A stretch of DNA of 64,000 nt from Manihot esculenta (GCF_001659605.2 NC_035170.2:13744502-13808501), one strand, 5' to 3'. Positions 23,201 to 34,289 are shown, counted from the stretch's first letter. The notes: generated from the sequence alone by a model not told the origin. Made by a program: numbers and translations.

Positions 23201-24007
23201 GTATGTGCAGTCTTTGAGGGGTGATCCTTTCAGGGTGAGTTTCAATTTTCCTATTTACTCTCAGCATGCTTTTGGTAATTGGAATTATGTCCTTTAAATC
23301 TTTCACATTTCCATTAACTTTCTGCATTTTTGTAAATTTTACTAATGAGACTTGAATTTCTTTATTATTATTTACATGTTGCTGAAAGTTGTTTCTCATG
23401 TTGTTGTTCTATAACCTGAGTTTCATAAGATTAAGTGTTTGTTGGGTTTTAGTTTCTCGAGAAAAGAACAAATTTGAATTTCCACTTAAAAGACAATTTT
23501 CTAACACATTTTAACACAGAATTTCGAAAACAGAAAATTAATACTTGCAAATTACTTTTTGAAAATGTAAAGTCTTCCCTCCCACCAAGCATTAGTGCCA
23601 AAGAGACTAATTTGTTTTTAATGGAACATTCCATGCTAAACAGACACAAAACATGTGTCAAAAGATGGTTACCTGTCACAACTCACCCATTCGAGTTGGG
23701 TTCTATGAATGTTGCTTCGCTTCTCATTTTGCTTTGTGTTTTCTTAATGCCTGTTTACAGGATTTCAACATGAGCATCTTAGCAGCATACATGCGTCCAA
23801 ACTCGAAGTATGAAATCGTCAAGGTACGACTCATGCCTTGTGATTCTTTGTTCTATACCATCTCTACATGTTTATATGTTCTAGTTCCCCTAGAGGCTCT
23901 AAGCTATAAGACTCGATTTGCAGGTCAATTTGCTAGCATCTGGTGACCGTACTAAGGAATGCTCTTATAGCCAACATTCACAATCATCCAATAGTATGGG
24001 AGGCTGA
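2219..24007 (+). CDS. LRR/WD40-repeat protein, six 3' exons (5' end outside the window)
   Basis: Coding exons 2219-2872, 3604-4044, 14707-14901, 23178-23234, 23761-23823 and 23924-24007 (stop TGA) join in phase 0 with AG acceptors and GT donors, giving 497 residues. The first exon shows a leucine-rich-repeat cap ([19 protein letters not shown]). WD40 blades follow: [59 protein letters not shown] and [15 protein letters not shown]. The WDLR blade fits the DWD box of DDB1-binding WD40 proteins, so a CUL4-DDB1 substrate receptor is a reasonable inference. A reader exon upstream must exist, because 2219 follows a splice acceptor and carries no start. No stop or frameshift interrupts the exons despite 16 kb of retrotransposons in its introns. 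I recognise the plant family but not a gene name. It is convergent with ORC4. Confidence 0.85.
2873..3603 (+). other. WD40-gene intron
   Basis: 731-bp intron, donor GTATGT, acceptor TATCAG. Nothing else recognised in it. Confidence 0.8.
4045..4679 (+). other. left part of the 10.7-kb intron
   Basis: Donor GTATTT at 4045. AT-rich intron sequence with no recognisable gene. It ends in the CAGAT target site of copia element A (4675-4679). Confidence 0.7.
4680..4871 (+). repeat. element A 5' LTR
   Basis: 192 bp, ends TTCTTCA before the primer-binding site. It matches 13576-13780 with substitutions and small indels. Confidence 0.88.
8148..8347 (+). repeat. element B 5' LTR
   Basis: 200 bp. TATA-like GTGTATAAATAG near 8268-8279. 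Ends at CA before the primer-binding site. Confidence 0.92.
8348..8360 (+). other. element B primer-binding site
   Basis: TGGTATCAGAGCC directly abuts the 5' LTR and matches the usual complement of plant initiator tRNA-Met. Confidence 0.85.
8745..13015 (+). pseudogene. element B gag-pol polyprotein with one frameshift and two nonsense codons
   Basis: Starts [10 protein letters not shown] at 8745. Gag contains the [11 protein letters not shown] block and a CCHC knuckle ([18 protein letters not shown], about 9478-9530). Protease [11 protein letters not shown] lies at about 9763, the pre-integrase [10 protein letters not shown] block at about 10170, and integrase with the SDVWGPTQ and [12 protein letters not shown] blocks at 10340-10660. 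RT has [11 protein letters not shown] at about 12060, and RNase H has [18 protein letters not shown] and AEAEYRAM (12545-12700). It ends at 13015. Defects are a 1-base loss near 8938, TAG at 10031-10033 where Q is expected, and TAA at 12164-12166 where Q is expected. It was a single continuous polyprotein, so B is recently dead or could be nearly competent. Confidence 0.9.
13023..13199 (+). repeat. element B 3' LTR
   Basis: 177 bp. Same ends as the 5' LTR, but with a deletion near 13073-13082 and an extra ACTCAAAATTT unit near the end. Confidence 0.92.
13576..13780 (+). repeat. element A 3' LTR
   Basis: Follows a purine tract (TTGAGGGGAG) and ends TTCTTCA before the CAGAT duplication. Confidence 0.9.
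13786..14706 (+). other. right part of the 10.7-kb WD40 intron
   Basis: Intron sequence after element A, ending in the acceptor TGTCAG (14701-14706). No gene or repeat recognised. Confidence 0.7.
14902..15369 (+). other. start of the 8.3-kb WD40 intron
   Basis: Donor GTATAA at 14902. It contains the perfect 20-bp inverted repeat listed separately. The rest is AT-rich with nothing recognised. Confidence 0.7.
14944..15027. repeat. perfect 20-bp inverted repeat with 44-base loop
   Basis: TGTGATGTAGAACTAAGCAA at 14944-14963 is the exact reverse complement of 15008-15027. It lies 42 bases inside an intron and would form a hairpin in the pre-mRNA. Confidence 0.9.
15370..15765. mobile_element. MITE with about 85-bp terminal inverted repeats
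   Basis: The left arm (about 15370-15465, with TTTAGTCCTTAATG and GAATCCTTGCAT blocks) matches the reverse complement of about 15675-15762, with mismatches throughout. No coding capacity. It resembles the 482-1293 element in style (Mutator-like, AATTTAGTCC-type ends), but the arms are not the same sequence. Confidence 0.6.
15766..16791 (+). other. intron sequence before element C
   Basis: AT-rich intron with a T tract (15837-15854). No gene seen. It ends in the AATTC target site of element C. Confidence 0.6.
16792..16988 (+). repeat. element C 5' LTR
   Basis: TATTGACC start as in element A. Ends ATACA before the primer site TGGTATCGGA. Confidence 0.85.
17738..18476. mobile_element. hAT-like MITE, copy 1
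   Basis: Ends CATGGTTTTAAA / TTTAAAACCATG form a perfect 12-bp inverted repeat. Subterminal regions are rich in CGGTCGTGG, GTAACGG and CCGTTACC motifs, and the centre is AT-rich without coding. The 8-bp duplication CTCCAAAT is exact at 17730-17737 and 18477-18484. An 8-bp duplication fits the hAT superfamily. It was inserted in element C's protease region. Confidence 0.85.
18631..20210 (+). repeat. three tandem copies of a 506-545 bp integrase-region segment
   Basis: Units begin AATRGTAGAYTGCAYG at 18631, 19160 and 19666 and end before AATGGGATACTGCAT at 20211. Each contains the ATACAGTGG and TTAGGACACCCATCC pre-integrase sequence and the GACTTGGGTTTATTTG integrase sequence. Junctions fall in the similar strings AATGGTAGACTGCAT and AATGGGATACTGCAT. 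This pattern is a tandem duplication mediated by short homology. Confidence 0.9.
22491..22675 (+). repeat. element C 3' LTR, 5' truncated
   Basis: Begins TAACATAG, lacking the GTTGACC block, and ends TTCTTCA before the AATTC duplication. Confidence 0.85.
22681..23177 (+). other. end of the 8.3-kb WD40 intron
   Basis: AT-rich intron ending CATGAAG before the GGACGAGGC exon. No other feature. Confidence 0.65.
23235..23760 (+). other. WD40-gene intron
   Basis: 526-bp intron, donor GTGAGT, acceptor TTACAG. Nothing else recognised. Confidence 0.8.
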
Positions 24008-24847
24008 TCACATTTACTTGCTAACGCACACACAACTATACATCACAAATGCATTCCAATGCCCATCATTCTTGTATAATTAAATGTAAATAATTTAAGA
24101 AAAATAAAAAAAGAGACAGATTCTGTTGTTTAATAAACACAAGTTCTGGGAATGGCAAATGTCCATTTTCTAGGACAATGTATTGATATTGCAGCTAGGT
24201 TTGTTTATGTGTTAGCCCATTCGATACATTTAATGACCAAAATCATCCGATACTAACAAGAACCTGCATCTATCGGGTCAGTTTAGTTTGGAACGTCTGG
24301 TAATTTCTCATTAATACTGCAACTTCTTGGAGTTTGCTTGATTTGTTTTGATGCGCACCCATTATCAATTGATAAGTTGGTAAAAAAAATTAATTAAATA
24401 TTGTAATATGTCAATCTCCTCTCATCTCAAGACGGCCTTTGTGGGTGGAGCTAATTTGGTGAAAGCTTTGATTGCACTTGAGCATTAAGAAAATCATGTA
24501 ACCATCGTTGATAGTATTAAAATTTGATCTAAAATTAAACTCGACGTACTTTAATTAAAAGAATATTAAAATAATAAAATAGCTTTTTCTTTTTTCACCA
24601 AAGAAATTCGTTGTCCTTGAATGGTCAATAGCAATCGCTAGACACAATGAGAAGATAACAAATGACAATTATGTAAGGTGAACATTGACTATAAAACTGG
24701 GTTACCGCCAGCAGTGGCTGCAGAAAGGATCGGTTCGGTGATCCTAAGTGAGTCAGCAGAGATGAATTCGCAGATTCCGCAATTCTCTGGACATCTATAC
24801 TTGAAGCTAATCAACCATTGATGTTGTCTGATGACGCCCTTCTGATT
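24008..24847. other. convergent intergenic region (two 3' UTRs)
   Basis: 840 bp between the stop codons of the WD40 gene (+) and ORC4 (-). AATTAAATG/AATAAA-like strings near 24075-24140 could serve the WD40 transcript. No other gene seen. Confidence 0.6.
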
Positions 24848-27800
24848 CTAATGTTCCATTAATTTTTGAAGAATAATCTGCCAAAACAATCCAAAGATGC
24901 ACCAGTCACTCGCTTTTAACATATCAATTGCTAACGAATATAAACTTTGGAGGGTAGAAGTGAGGAAAATATAAGCATCTAAAAATCGTGGCCACATTCG
25001 CGGTCAGTCACAGGTGACAAAAACAGGCCTATGACAGGCTATACCATAACGATAACAGTCTATTACTGATTTTTTTAAAAAAATTATAAAACTCATAAAA
25101 AAACATATAAAAGTGTGATTTAACTAAAATTTTCAATTAAATAATAAGTATTAATACATCAAATAACGACGTTCAATCCATCATTATTAAACATCTCTAA
25201 CAATAATTAATTTATAACTACATAACAGTGTAGATAATAATAAAGAATAATTCTTTTTACGCTAAATTTAAGAAAAAGAACTTGCAATTAATATTATTTT
25301 CTTTAACATATAAATAAAAAATTACAAAAACAAAAATAAATAGCTCAAATTTATAAGGTATAAATGTGTAGAATTAGAAAAATATTTGATCATCGATAAA
25401 AGAAGTGAGATTTGTAGACAATAAAAAATTACAAAAACAAAAATAAATAGCTCAAATTTATAAGATATAAATGTGTAGAATTAAAAAAATATTTGATTAT
25501 CTTAGCTAACGACAAAAGAAGTGAGATTTGTAGACCAATTTTTGATGAAAATTTGAGAAGTGAGATATATCAGTATAAAACTTTCTGATCTAGAAAAAGT
25601 TGTTACTCCCATATGACTTAAAAGAAAATTAGGTATTAGGTAACTGAAATTTAACGGCAAATAACCGCCATTACAATTATATATCGGCCGTTGCAAGAAC
25701 AAATTTTTCTTATCCTTTAAATAACGGGAAAAGGGGAGGTTAAAAACATATAAAAAACGGTCATTGCGCCTTTATTTAAAACCATGATCTCAACAGCACC
25801 AGGCGACTTCCGAAACACAATGTTGACTTGTTTATTTGTGCAGGTAAACAATACGTTGTGACATCACTATGCAGTTACATTTCAGTTATTGTGGGAGTAA
25901 CTTACAGGACAAGAACGATATGATTTCAGCCCCTCTTGTAGTTCAGCATATGAGACTAGAAGCTTCACTGGACGAAATTCAACAGATTGACCTTGAGCTC
26001 TGTTGTCCGTGAAACAAATTAATTCTCGTTGTATGAGCCGTTCGAATGACTGCAGAAATTAGGACAAAAATATTGTTTAAACTGAATAGCAACTTCTCAG
26101 TAGACTAGTATTATATCATATTATATTATATTACATCTTTCATTCATATAAAAAGGAGTTCCATTAGGAACTACACGTACCCGTAAGCATACATTACGTG
26201 CATAATAGTCAGACGTCTGGAATGAATCCTGAACGCTTTTGTACTCTGCACATGCCATGTACGCATTGGAATTTGCAAATACACAACGACAGTTATGTAA
26301 CAAGAATACAAATACATAAATGAACTTTCAAAAAGAATCAGAAATAGACCTTTCATTACAGAATTGAAGTTATACGAGTTCTGCTCTTTAACTTCCAACC
26401 GCTTCATGCACACAAGGACATAAAGTTCTAATATTGAGCAGTCTGCTTGACAAGAAAAAGTGTCATTATATCACGTTCCCCATAAAATTGCATCAGAAAA
26501 GCAATGAAATCGTTTGGTTTGCAATACTTTCTAGTAAAAATATTAGAAGTTCAAGCAATAAAATGGTCAACTCTCCTAGACTAAACCTTAATCCCAAGCT
26601 AGCTGGGTTTGGCTATATTCTTCCCAATTTAGGGCCACATCTTTAAAAAGATCTAAACTATTGAGTACTTTTTCAAGAAACAGTACCATTCTTAATCTTG
26701 TTCATTTATGTAGCAAGAGAATAATCTGCCCAACAATGGAAACTGGAACAAAAATTGCAAAGAATGGACTATTATCACATGTTGGGCAGGGATGCGTTCT
26801 CTGCGAGATGTAATGGCATAACTTGATGTGAAACAAAGGAGAACCACCATACTAGCATTAAATATTTATTGAGGCAAAAATCATATTGTGAACAAAAAGA
26901 CCCATGGACAAAAAATAAGATTCTCAGACCTTTTATGCATTCCTGCTTTGGCTGCCTTAGGATGCTTGAAAGTGCACTTTTGAAGTTCTCAAGAGACAGG
27001 AAGCCAGACTTTGATTCCCAGAAAGAGACAACAATAAACCTGGCATCAATAACAGACTTTAGAAGATTATGGCGTACAATAATTTTGACAGGTGTAGAAT
27101 TAAATAAGATTTGATGTTTCTAGATGGAGGAAGAAAAACTTACAGAAACCTCACCAAATGGTTGATGGTAGAATTGGAATTTAAATAACTACTAATAATT
27201 TCTTTAAATCTGTCGTCTGCCAAAAGATTCTGCAGAAGTCAAGGACTCCACTAATTTTGGAGAAAAGCAACCATTAAAAAGTAAGAAAATGACAGCAAGT
27301 AAAACTAATTCTGGAATACACAAATGACAACCTTGTATACAATATTTAGATGCTTCAAATGATTATCACTGATACAATAACAATTTACAAATTACTAGCA
27401 TATGCCTCTTATCACAGGAGCAATTCTGTGCTAAAATTTTTACCATATTTTTCTCTGGAAAAGTTATCAGCTCATGAACCTCATGGAAGATATTATGGAT
27501 GTTGACTTGGATATGGACATAATTATTCAACAAAAACTACCATAAGAGACATTCACTTCTATTATCAATAAGGAACAAAAGACTATGTAAAGGATACTTG
27601 AAGCTTTCCATTGAATTGAGCAGCATAATCGTGAGGAAAACTTGAGTCCATTGGCAAAGATAACACATGCTCCAGCAACCTGCATAACCAGAAAAAAAGA
27701 TATCATCTCTGGCAGTAAGCACCATACTCTACTATCTCAGAGTAGGAAAATCACCTTTGCACATCTTCCTTAGATGGAGGAAGAAACAATAACTTTCTAT

Positions 27801-29984
27801 GTGAAAAACGAGACCTTATTCTTTTCTCCAAAAGCTGATCAACATCCTGCAATGTAGTTTACTTTTTCATGAATATTCACTAATACCATTTATTTTATCA
27901 TTAGTTGGTTTATTGCTAATTTTATCTAATTTGGACGTATTTCTCTTTCTGATCTAGAACATAGGAACCTCATAATACTAATAAACATATAATACATAAT
28001 GGCAATACCAAACAGAAGAGGGAATGTAGGAAAACAGAACAAACAACATACCAATCGGCAACTCACGCCAATGACAACAGCTTGGGAAGTTACTGTATTC
28101 ATTGCATCCAGCAAGCTATAAAGTAATCGCTGTTTTCCCTGGAAATACCAGACAATGGAAATTGGTAGCACCATTATCAGAGATTTCAAACCTAAAATCA
28201 CTTGTTTATTCTATGTGATGTGAGGATGATTAAAAGTGCAGACCATCATCAACAGAAAATATGAAACCCATGTAGAATTTGAAACATCTAACGCTAGGAT
28301 TCCGCAATTACAAAAAGGAAGGGTACAAGGCATTCTTGCCTGTGCAAATTGGTCAAACTCATCTAGTGTGAAAATAATTGTTTTATGTGCTAATCCACAC
28401 TCTCTGACAACAAGAAACAAATATATCAAATCTCAAAACAATTTAACATGAGTTATAAGTGCTGGCAATATAAAAGATTATTCACTTACCGTAACATAGC
28501 TATCATGAACTGGGAGTTATCATCAAATGATGCCTATATCACAAAATGAAGAAATATTAAGCCTTCACAAATTAATTATAGTGAATTCAAAAGCATATTT
28601 CATGTTACCATTTTTGAAAACAGCAAGTTATGCTCCAAGCATAGCTGTTTGGCAATTTCCTACACAGATATAAACATTAAAAATGTACAAGAGTTATTGC
28701 CAGAAGAAAAAGTAGAAGTAGCAATTAAACTTCATTTCAATGCAGGGTAAACCGTCAACAACAGCAAATTACACGGATGGTCAGAATCACAAAAAAATTG
28801 AACCCTTCTGTATTCGAGTGAAATTTACATGAAGTTAAGCAGTTCACCCACTGTTGATGATCATCAGTGTGCAATAAGTCATTGTTGAGATGCACAACAC
28901 ACTACATAATCTCCCTCATACTGTCATTAGTGAATGTTAAACTATCCCCTCAAGATCTAACTGTTTTTAATTAGCTTATCCAAGAAGCCTAAATACGCTT
29001 TATAAGTGCATTTTATTAGTTGTTGACTTGCTTACAAATTTGAAAATAATTTCATAAGTGGTTCTTTCACATGGTTTCCATAGATGATATGCATCGTATA
29101 TCCATCAAAATACAATTAAAAAAAAAAAAACAAATCCAACTCTATGAATTGCACTGGAAAAACCTGTTTATAGTCTATATGATCATCCATTTCCATAAGC
29201 AATGCAAAAACATGTCCTGAAATATTCTATTTGCTGGTTAAATATCCTTTTCCAAAGATAAGCACCTAACACCTATTAAGCTTTTAAAATTTAAATTCAC
29301 CATCTTTCATCACTTTACTAAGTACTAAAATTGGAGTTCCAGCCTGGTCACCTCAGCTCAACCCAACTAAGCTTGAATCCAAATGACTTGGATTGGCTTT
29401 ATAGCTCCTTCTCACAACTCTCTACATTGTACTAGTTATGCACCTTGCTTTCTTTTCTCCTAGAATGCAACTGGAGTTCCAGCCTCATTTGCATAAATAA
29501 GTAGATTTCATGGCACTTGTTATCACCAGCATCAAGTTGAACAAAAAAAGTAAAGCATGAGGCAAAGTCACGTTGAAAGGATCCTACTTAATCCTACCAT
29601 ACAAGAGCAGCAATTTAACAAGATGAAAACATAAATCAATTGCAAACCATCATGTTTAAATTTACAAAGTTAAACAGGATCATAAAAAGGAGAAAAAAAA
29701 TTATAGCAAGCAGTTATAACCTTAAAGGCGCAATTTTCATCACTATGCAACAGCCCATTCAATCTTATCTGCAACAGAAACCCATTATTATAAATCAACG
29801 TCAGGGTCAGAGTTTAATAACAAAGGGGTATATGCATCAATGGACCAGTACAAATCAGCTTATCATATCCTATATGGTATCTTGTCTACAATCAGCAAAT
29901 ATAAACACGTATCAAGGAATATATAATTCCAATTGACCACCGTAGTCTAGCTTTATTAGTTATTTCAGGAAACACAACTCTCAC

Positions 29985-30016
<32 letters not shown>

Positions 30017-30706
30017 ATTCCTCAGCAACTAAATGGAGACATAGCTACATTCTGCGGGTGTGTGCAGGGGGGTGGAGCATTGACTCTCTCATTCAGAACT
30101 GTTTAAACAAAACTGTGGACATTGGAAGTACAAATGTTGGTGAAAAACCGTCTTTTTTCACAATTACAAACATCCAAATGTGGAAGAATTATACATACTA
30201 AGGATATCGTATCTGGATATTCCTGCAGCAAATCATTGAGAACAAGCTCCAATACCTAAAAATATATGATATACATATGTGAATAAGAATAATAAAAAAT
30301 AATATAAAAATATAAACTGAGGCCCAATAAAGGCTAATCATGTGTTATCCATACTGCAATTTTTCCAGAACCACGGGGGCCAACAAGCAGAATTGAATTG
30401 TTGCATGCCTCTGTGATTGAGCTTGATATTGTAAACTTCAACTTGCTGCAAAAGAAAAAATAAGTAATAATAATAAAATAGTAAGAGAAAAACCTGCAAA
30501 CTGCAGAACAGTTTTAAAACATCCACACTTGGAATAATTCTCTTGAATTGCAAATTTTCTTTTTGGTTTTATTCAGGATTCTCTTGAAAACAGTACCTAT
30601 AATTGCTGTCTGGAGAATCAGAGAGAGGCTTGATGATGAAATTAGGGTTACAGAGCCTGCTCCTGATGAGATGTTTAGCTTTCTCTACTTGACTTTGAAA
30701 TCCCAT
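24848..30706 (-). CDS. ORC4: Origin recognition complex subunit 4
   Basis: Sixteen coding exons on the minus strand, high to low: 30597-30706, 30355-30445, 30199-30255, 29721-29768, 28609-28659, 28490-28533, 28340-28403, 28052-28138, 27755-27846, 27598-27679, 27144-27229, 26930-27039, 26350-26442, 26181-26245, 25906-26049 and 24848-24877. They join in frame to 417 codons plus TAG, the usual plant ORC4 length. ORC4 is an AAA+ subunit of the six-subunit complex that marks replication origins and loads MCM helicase in the nucleus. Walker A GPRGSGK is at residues 59-65 and Walker B TLDEFD at 146-151. Also visible are GKQRLLYSLLDAM, VIGVSCRLD, RFSHRKLLFLPPSKED and a C-terminal winged-helix region (ELYVLVCMKRLEVKEQ, SDYYARNVCLR). 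All introns are GT-AG except the one after exon 7 (CAG/GCAAGA). Intact as read. Confidence 0.95.
24976..25786. mobile_element. hAT-like MITE, copy 2, in the last ORC4 intron
   Basis: Right end TTTAAAACCATG at 25775-25786 matches copy 1. The subterminal AAAACAGGCCT and CCATAACGATAACAG blocks align with copy 1's GAAACAGGCCT and CATAATGGTAACGA. The left end is eroded, and no 8-bp duplication could be confirmed. A segment near 25303-25395 repeats at 25413-25520 (TACAAAAACAAAAATAAATA). It fills most of the 1028-bp intron 24878-25905. Confidence 0.75.
28660..29720 (-). other. ORC4 intron between exons 4 and 5
   Basis: 1061-bp intron. AT-rich, no repeat or gene recognised. Confidence 0.75.
29769..30198 (-). 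other. ORC4 intron between exons 3 and 4
   Basis: 430-bp intron containing a CT microsatellite at about 29979-30008. Confidence 0.8.
29979..30008. repeat. (CT)n microsatellite
   Basis: About 14 CT units in an ORC4 intron. Confidence 0.9.
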
Positions 30707-31350
30707 TATGGAGAATATATATCTTGACTAAGCCACAAGTGAACCTCAGCACATTTTAGCGTCAAATTTCACCCATCCAGGCTCTCTTCTTCCTGACTCT
30801 CGTCAATATTCCATGCATAACTCTAGAAAGCACAGGAAACAGAAAATAAATAACAATGGTAAAGAAAAATCAACAACACAGAAAAGCAAGCAATGTAACA
30901 ATCAAGTGAGAAGATGCAAAAATCTGTACTTTGAAATGAAAATCTGCAGAGAAATTGCTAAAAAAGGCTTTACTTGTAGAGATTTTCCTATTATTTGCTC
31001 TTAAATGCTTTGAAATTCTGAATCGATTTAAATTCTGATTAAACCTATAAAAAAACGAATTATACCTGATAATCAAAGTAACCCTAAACACTTAAAAGAA
31101 TCAAATAATGTTTAAGTTACTTTTCGAGAACCGAACAACAAAGCACCAATATTAACAAATAGGCGACAGAGAGAGAGAGAGAGAGTCATTGCCTGAGAAG
31201 TAGCTCCTGATCGGTGACGCTAGGCACTAGCGTTTCACTGGCGGTAGGAGCGGCGGTGGAGAGTGAGAGCTGTGGACGATGAAGTAGAGTGTGGCGGGAA
31301 GGATCGAAATAGAATGGGAATAGCCGTATTATTAAATTATTTTTATATAT
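30707..31350 (-). promoter_or_regulatory. ORC4 5' leader and core promoter region
   Basis: Upstream of the ORC4 ATG (30704-30706). On the minus strand a TATA-like ATATATAAAAAT lies at about 31336-31347. A (CT)n tract follows at 31160-31183, as seen near many plant transcription starts. Transcription would start roughly at 31300, giving a leader near 600 bases unless a 5' UTR intron exists. The overlapping 109-codon minus frame at 31186-31515 has no recognisable protein. Confidence 0.45.
31160..31183. repeat. (GA)n microsatellite (CT on the ORC4 strand)
   Basis: About 11 GA units in the inferred ORC4 5' leader. Confidence 0.85.
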
Positions 31351-31515
31351 TAAAAAGAATAAATTCAGGAAAAGGCGAACGAACCCCCTAACCAATTCGA
31401 CCCAAACGAGTGGAGTTGGAATGCACCAGGGCCAATGATGATCCGGACCGGACCCAAAATCAAGTCTTATTATTAGGCCAACAAAAAATGATACTACTAT
31501 ACCAGAACCAACCAA

Positions 31516-33863
31516 AATTATTGCTATCTACAAATTTAATATTTTATTAATGCTATTTAATCTTCGTTTTACATTTTTAAATTTGTTATAATATTTATAA
31601 ATTTTATTTATTTATATATATTATAAATTTAAATTATAATAAAAAATTAATTATAATAATTTAAGTATAAATAATAAAAAATTTTAAAATTTAAATTTAT
31701 TATTTACTATTTTAATATTATTCTAATAATTTAATATTTAATATATTTTTATAAATTAAATAAATTTATTATTTAAATTATTTAATATTTTATCATTATT
31801 TTTTAATAAATCAAATGATAATGTTAATTATTTTTAATAAATACTACGTTAAGTTAATTTATTCTTTTAATATTATAAAATTAAAATTTAAAATTAATAT
31901 AATGAATTTTTATAAAAATAGAGAATAAATTTTATTATATTTAAATTACATTTGTATTAATTCTTAGTTTAAATTATTAACATTGATTTTTTATATTATG
32001 ATTTATTATTTTAATAAGTTATAATTTTTTATTTTAAAATTAAATATATTATTAGTAATTAAAAAAACACCGTATTATCTAAAAAATTTATATTATCAAA
32101 TTATTTATATTTTGATTTTCTTCTAATTATCAAGTTATTTATAAAATTATCTAATAATTTTATATTATCATTATCACTTTAACAATTTATAATTTTTATT
32201 TTATAAATCTAATTGAATTATCATCCATTTTAAAATGATATATTAAATATTATTATTAATAATTTTAAAAGCTATATATATATATATATAATTTTAATCT
32301 TATAAATTTAAACGTTTTATTAAATAATTAGAATTATAATAATATTTTAATATTTTCATTAAAAATTTAAATTGTTATATATTTTCATCTAATATTCTAC
32401 TATCATTTTTTTTAATTTAAAATTTTTATTTAATAATTTAATATTATCAAAAGTTAAATTTATTTCAATAATATTATCTTAATTTTGATATTTTTATTTT
32501 TTAATGTATATAACTAAAATATAAATATTTATTTATAATAAATATTATTTTTTTTACTTTAATATTCAAATATAATTATTGATAATTAAAAGAACAACAT
32601 ATTATTTAATATTCAGTAAATATTTATTTAAATATTTTTAATCTCAATTTTAAATTTATATACATATTTCATTCATTTATTAAAATAAAAATTAAAGTAA
32701 ATGTAATTATTTTAATAATATATATTAACTTATAATTTATAACTTGAGCGATTTCTAATTTTTATTAAATATATAATTATATATTAAAATAACAATAAAA
32801 AGGTGATTTTGAAATTATTAAATAAAATTATACATAAATGATTGGAGATTAAAAGAAGGCACAAATGATATTTCAAAAAATTGAGAGTATACAATTGAAA
32901 GTTAAGAAATGGAATCTGTGCTTGAAAATTGAAAAGTTAATGGTACAAATTTAATAGTAAAAAGAAAATACTTGAAAAGTAATAACATGTACAATATTTC
33001 TTCATTAAAACTCATCCAAATTTAAATTTAATTTATTTAAACCCTTCGTTAACCACAAAAACAAATAATAACTAAATTGAAATTTTATCTTTTCTCTTTT
33101 TATTCTATAATATAAAAATCGTTCTTTTCATTCTACAATATAAAAATCGTTCTTTTCAAATATTCATAGTATATATATCCAAAACATCATGAATTTATAT
33201 ACTAATCAAATTTTTTAAATATTTGAAATAAGTAATAATTATCTACTATTAAATTTATTATTTAATAGTGATCATAAATTTAATATATTACAAAATTTTA
33301 TTTTTTAAATATTATAATATTACTGGATTTATATAACATTTAATATAATTTTTTTTAAAATGAATTAAGTTTGCATAATTTAAATATTTTAATTTGTAAA
33401 ATTAAAAAAGATAGAAGACAGATCTAATTTTAAAATATATAATCAATTCAAAAATATCCTTAGAAATTCAATTATTCTTTTCATTTTGGCGTTTAAAAAT
33501 ATAAAACTTATTATTATCATAATTTATAATTTTATAAATAAATAAAAATACTAAAAATAACTTATAATTTTCTAAACAAATGAAAATACTCCTTTTAAAT
33601 TTAATACAATAAATTTCTTTATATTAATTAAAAATAATAATATAAATTTATCTAATCATGTAGTTGCATTTTTTTTTATAAACATCAATTCACGCCAATC
33701 ATTAATTTAAAATTATTTTTATTTATGATTTATTTTTAATTTATTATTTTTTTAAAAAATAACTTAATTTACAATAAAATTTCAATAAATAGAATTTAAA
33801 TGTAAAAAAAACTGCTATAATAAAATTTAATGAAGAATATTTTCAATCAATTTAAATAGATTA
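31516..33863. other. extremely AT-rich non-coding tract
   Basis: About 2.3 kb of almost pure A and T with repeated AATTT, TTATT and ATTTAA strings. It has a TA run at 32273-32290 and a 30-bp direct duplication near 33112-33158 (TATAAAAATCGTTCTTTTCA). No coding frame of note. It ends at the ATAAT target site of element D. Confidence 0.85.
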
Positions 33864-33868
33864 ATAAT

Positions 33869-34289
33869 TAACATGGAGCAATTAGTTTTGAATTTTACGA
33901 CAGATTTAAATCGGTCCTAACTTTTGCTGCCGACATCCGATAGAGACCCACAATAACTTTTCGAAAAGGGAATTTCGAGACGCATGACTTTCAAAAGTGT
34001 GACGAGGGTTGCAGGCCTGTCACAAAGTTCAATATGGAAATTCCATTGTTTAGGAGTCAATTTTGCATTTTAATTATTTTTTTAGATATTTTGGATATTT
34101 TCTAATTTTGCATATTAGGGTTTTATTTTCTATTATAAATAGCCTCTCATGACTATTAGAAACTCACTTTTCATTTTTTGAGGAATTTCAATAAGACTTT
34201 TAGTTTTCTAACCTATTTTTTCTCTTATTTCGTCTTAACCAAACGATATTGGTTAAAAGTCCTAACGGAGTTTAAATAGTCCTTTATCA
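33869..34289 (+). repeat. element D 5' LTR
   Basis: 421 bp. TATA-like TATTATAAATAG near 34131-34142. Confidence 0.9.

Noticed and set aside
25906..26049. ORC4 ending within exon 15 as the main form
   Set aside because: A consensus donor lies at the CP codon, and an in-frame 30-bp exon giving the usual ORC4-like end is present at 24848-24877. The retained form is therefore treated as an alternative only.
31186..31515. 109-codon minus-strand frame upstream of ORC4
   Set aside because: No recognisable motif. It spans the inferred TATA/leader region of ORC4, so it is better read as promoter/5' UTR.
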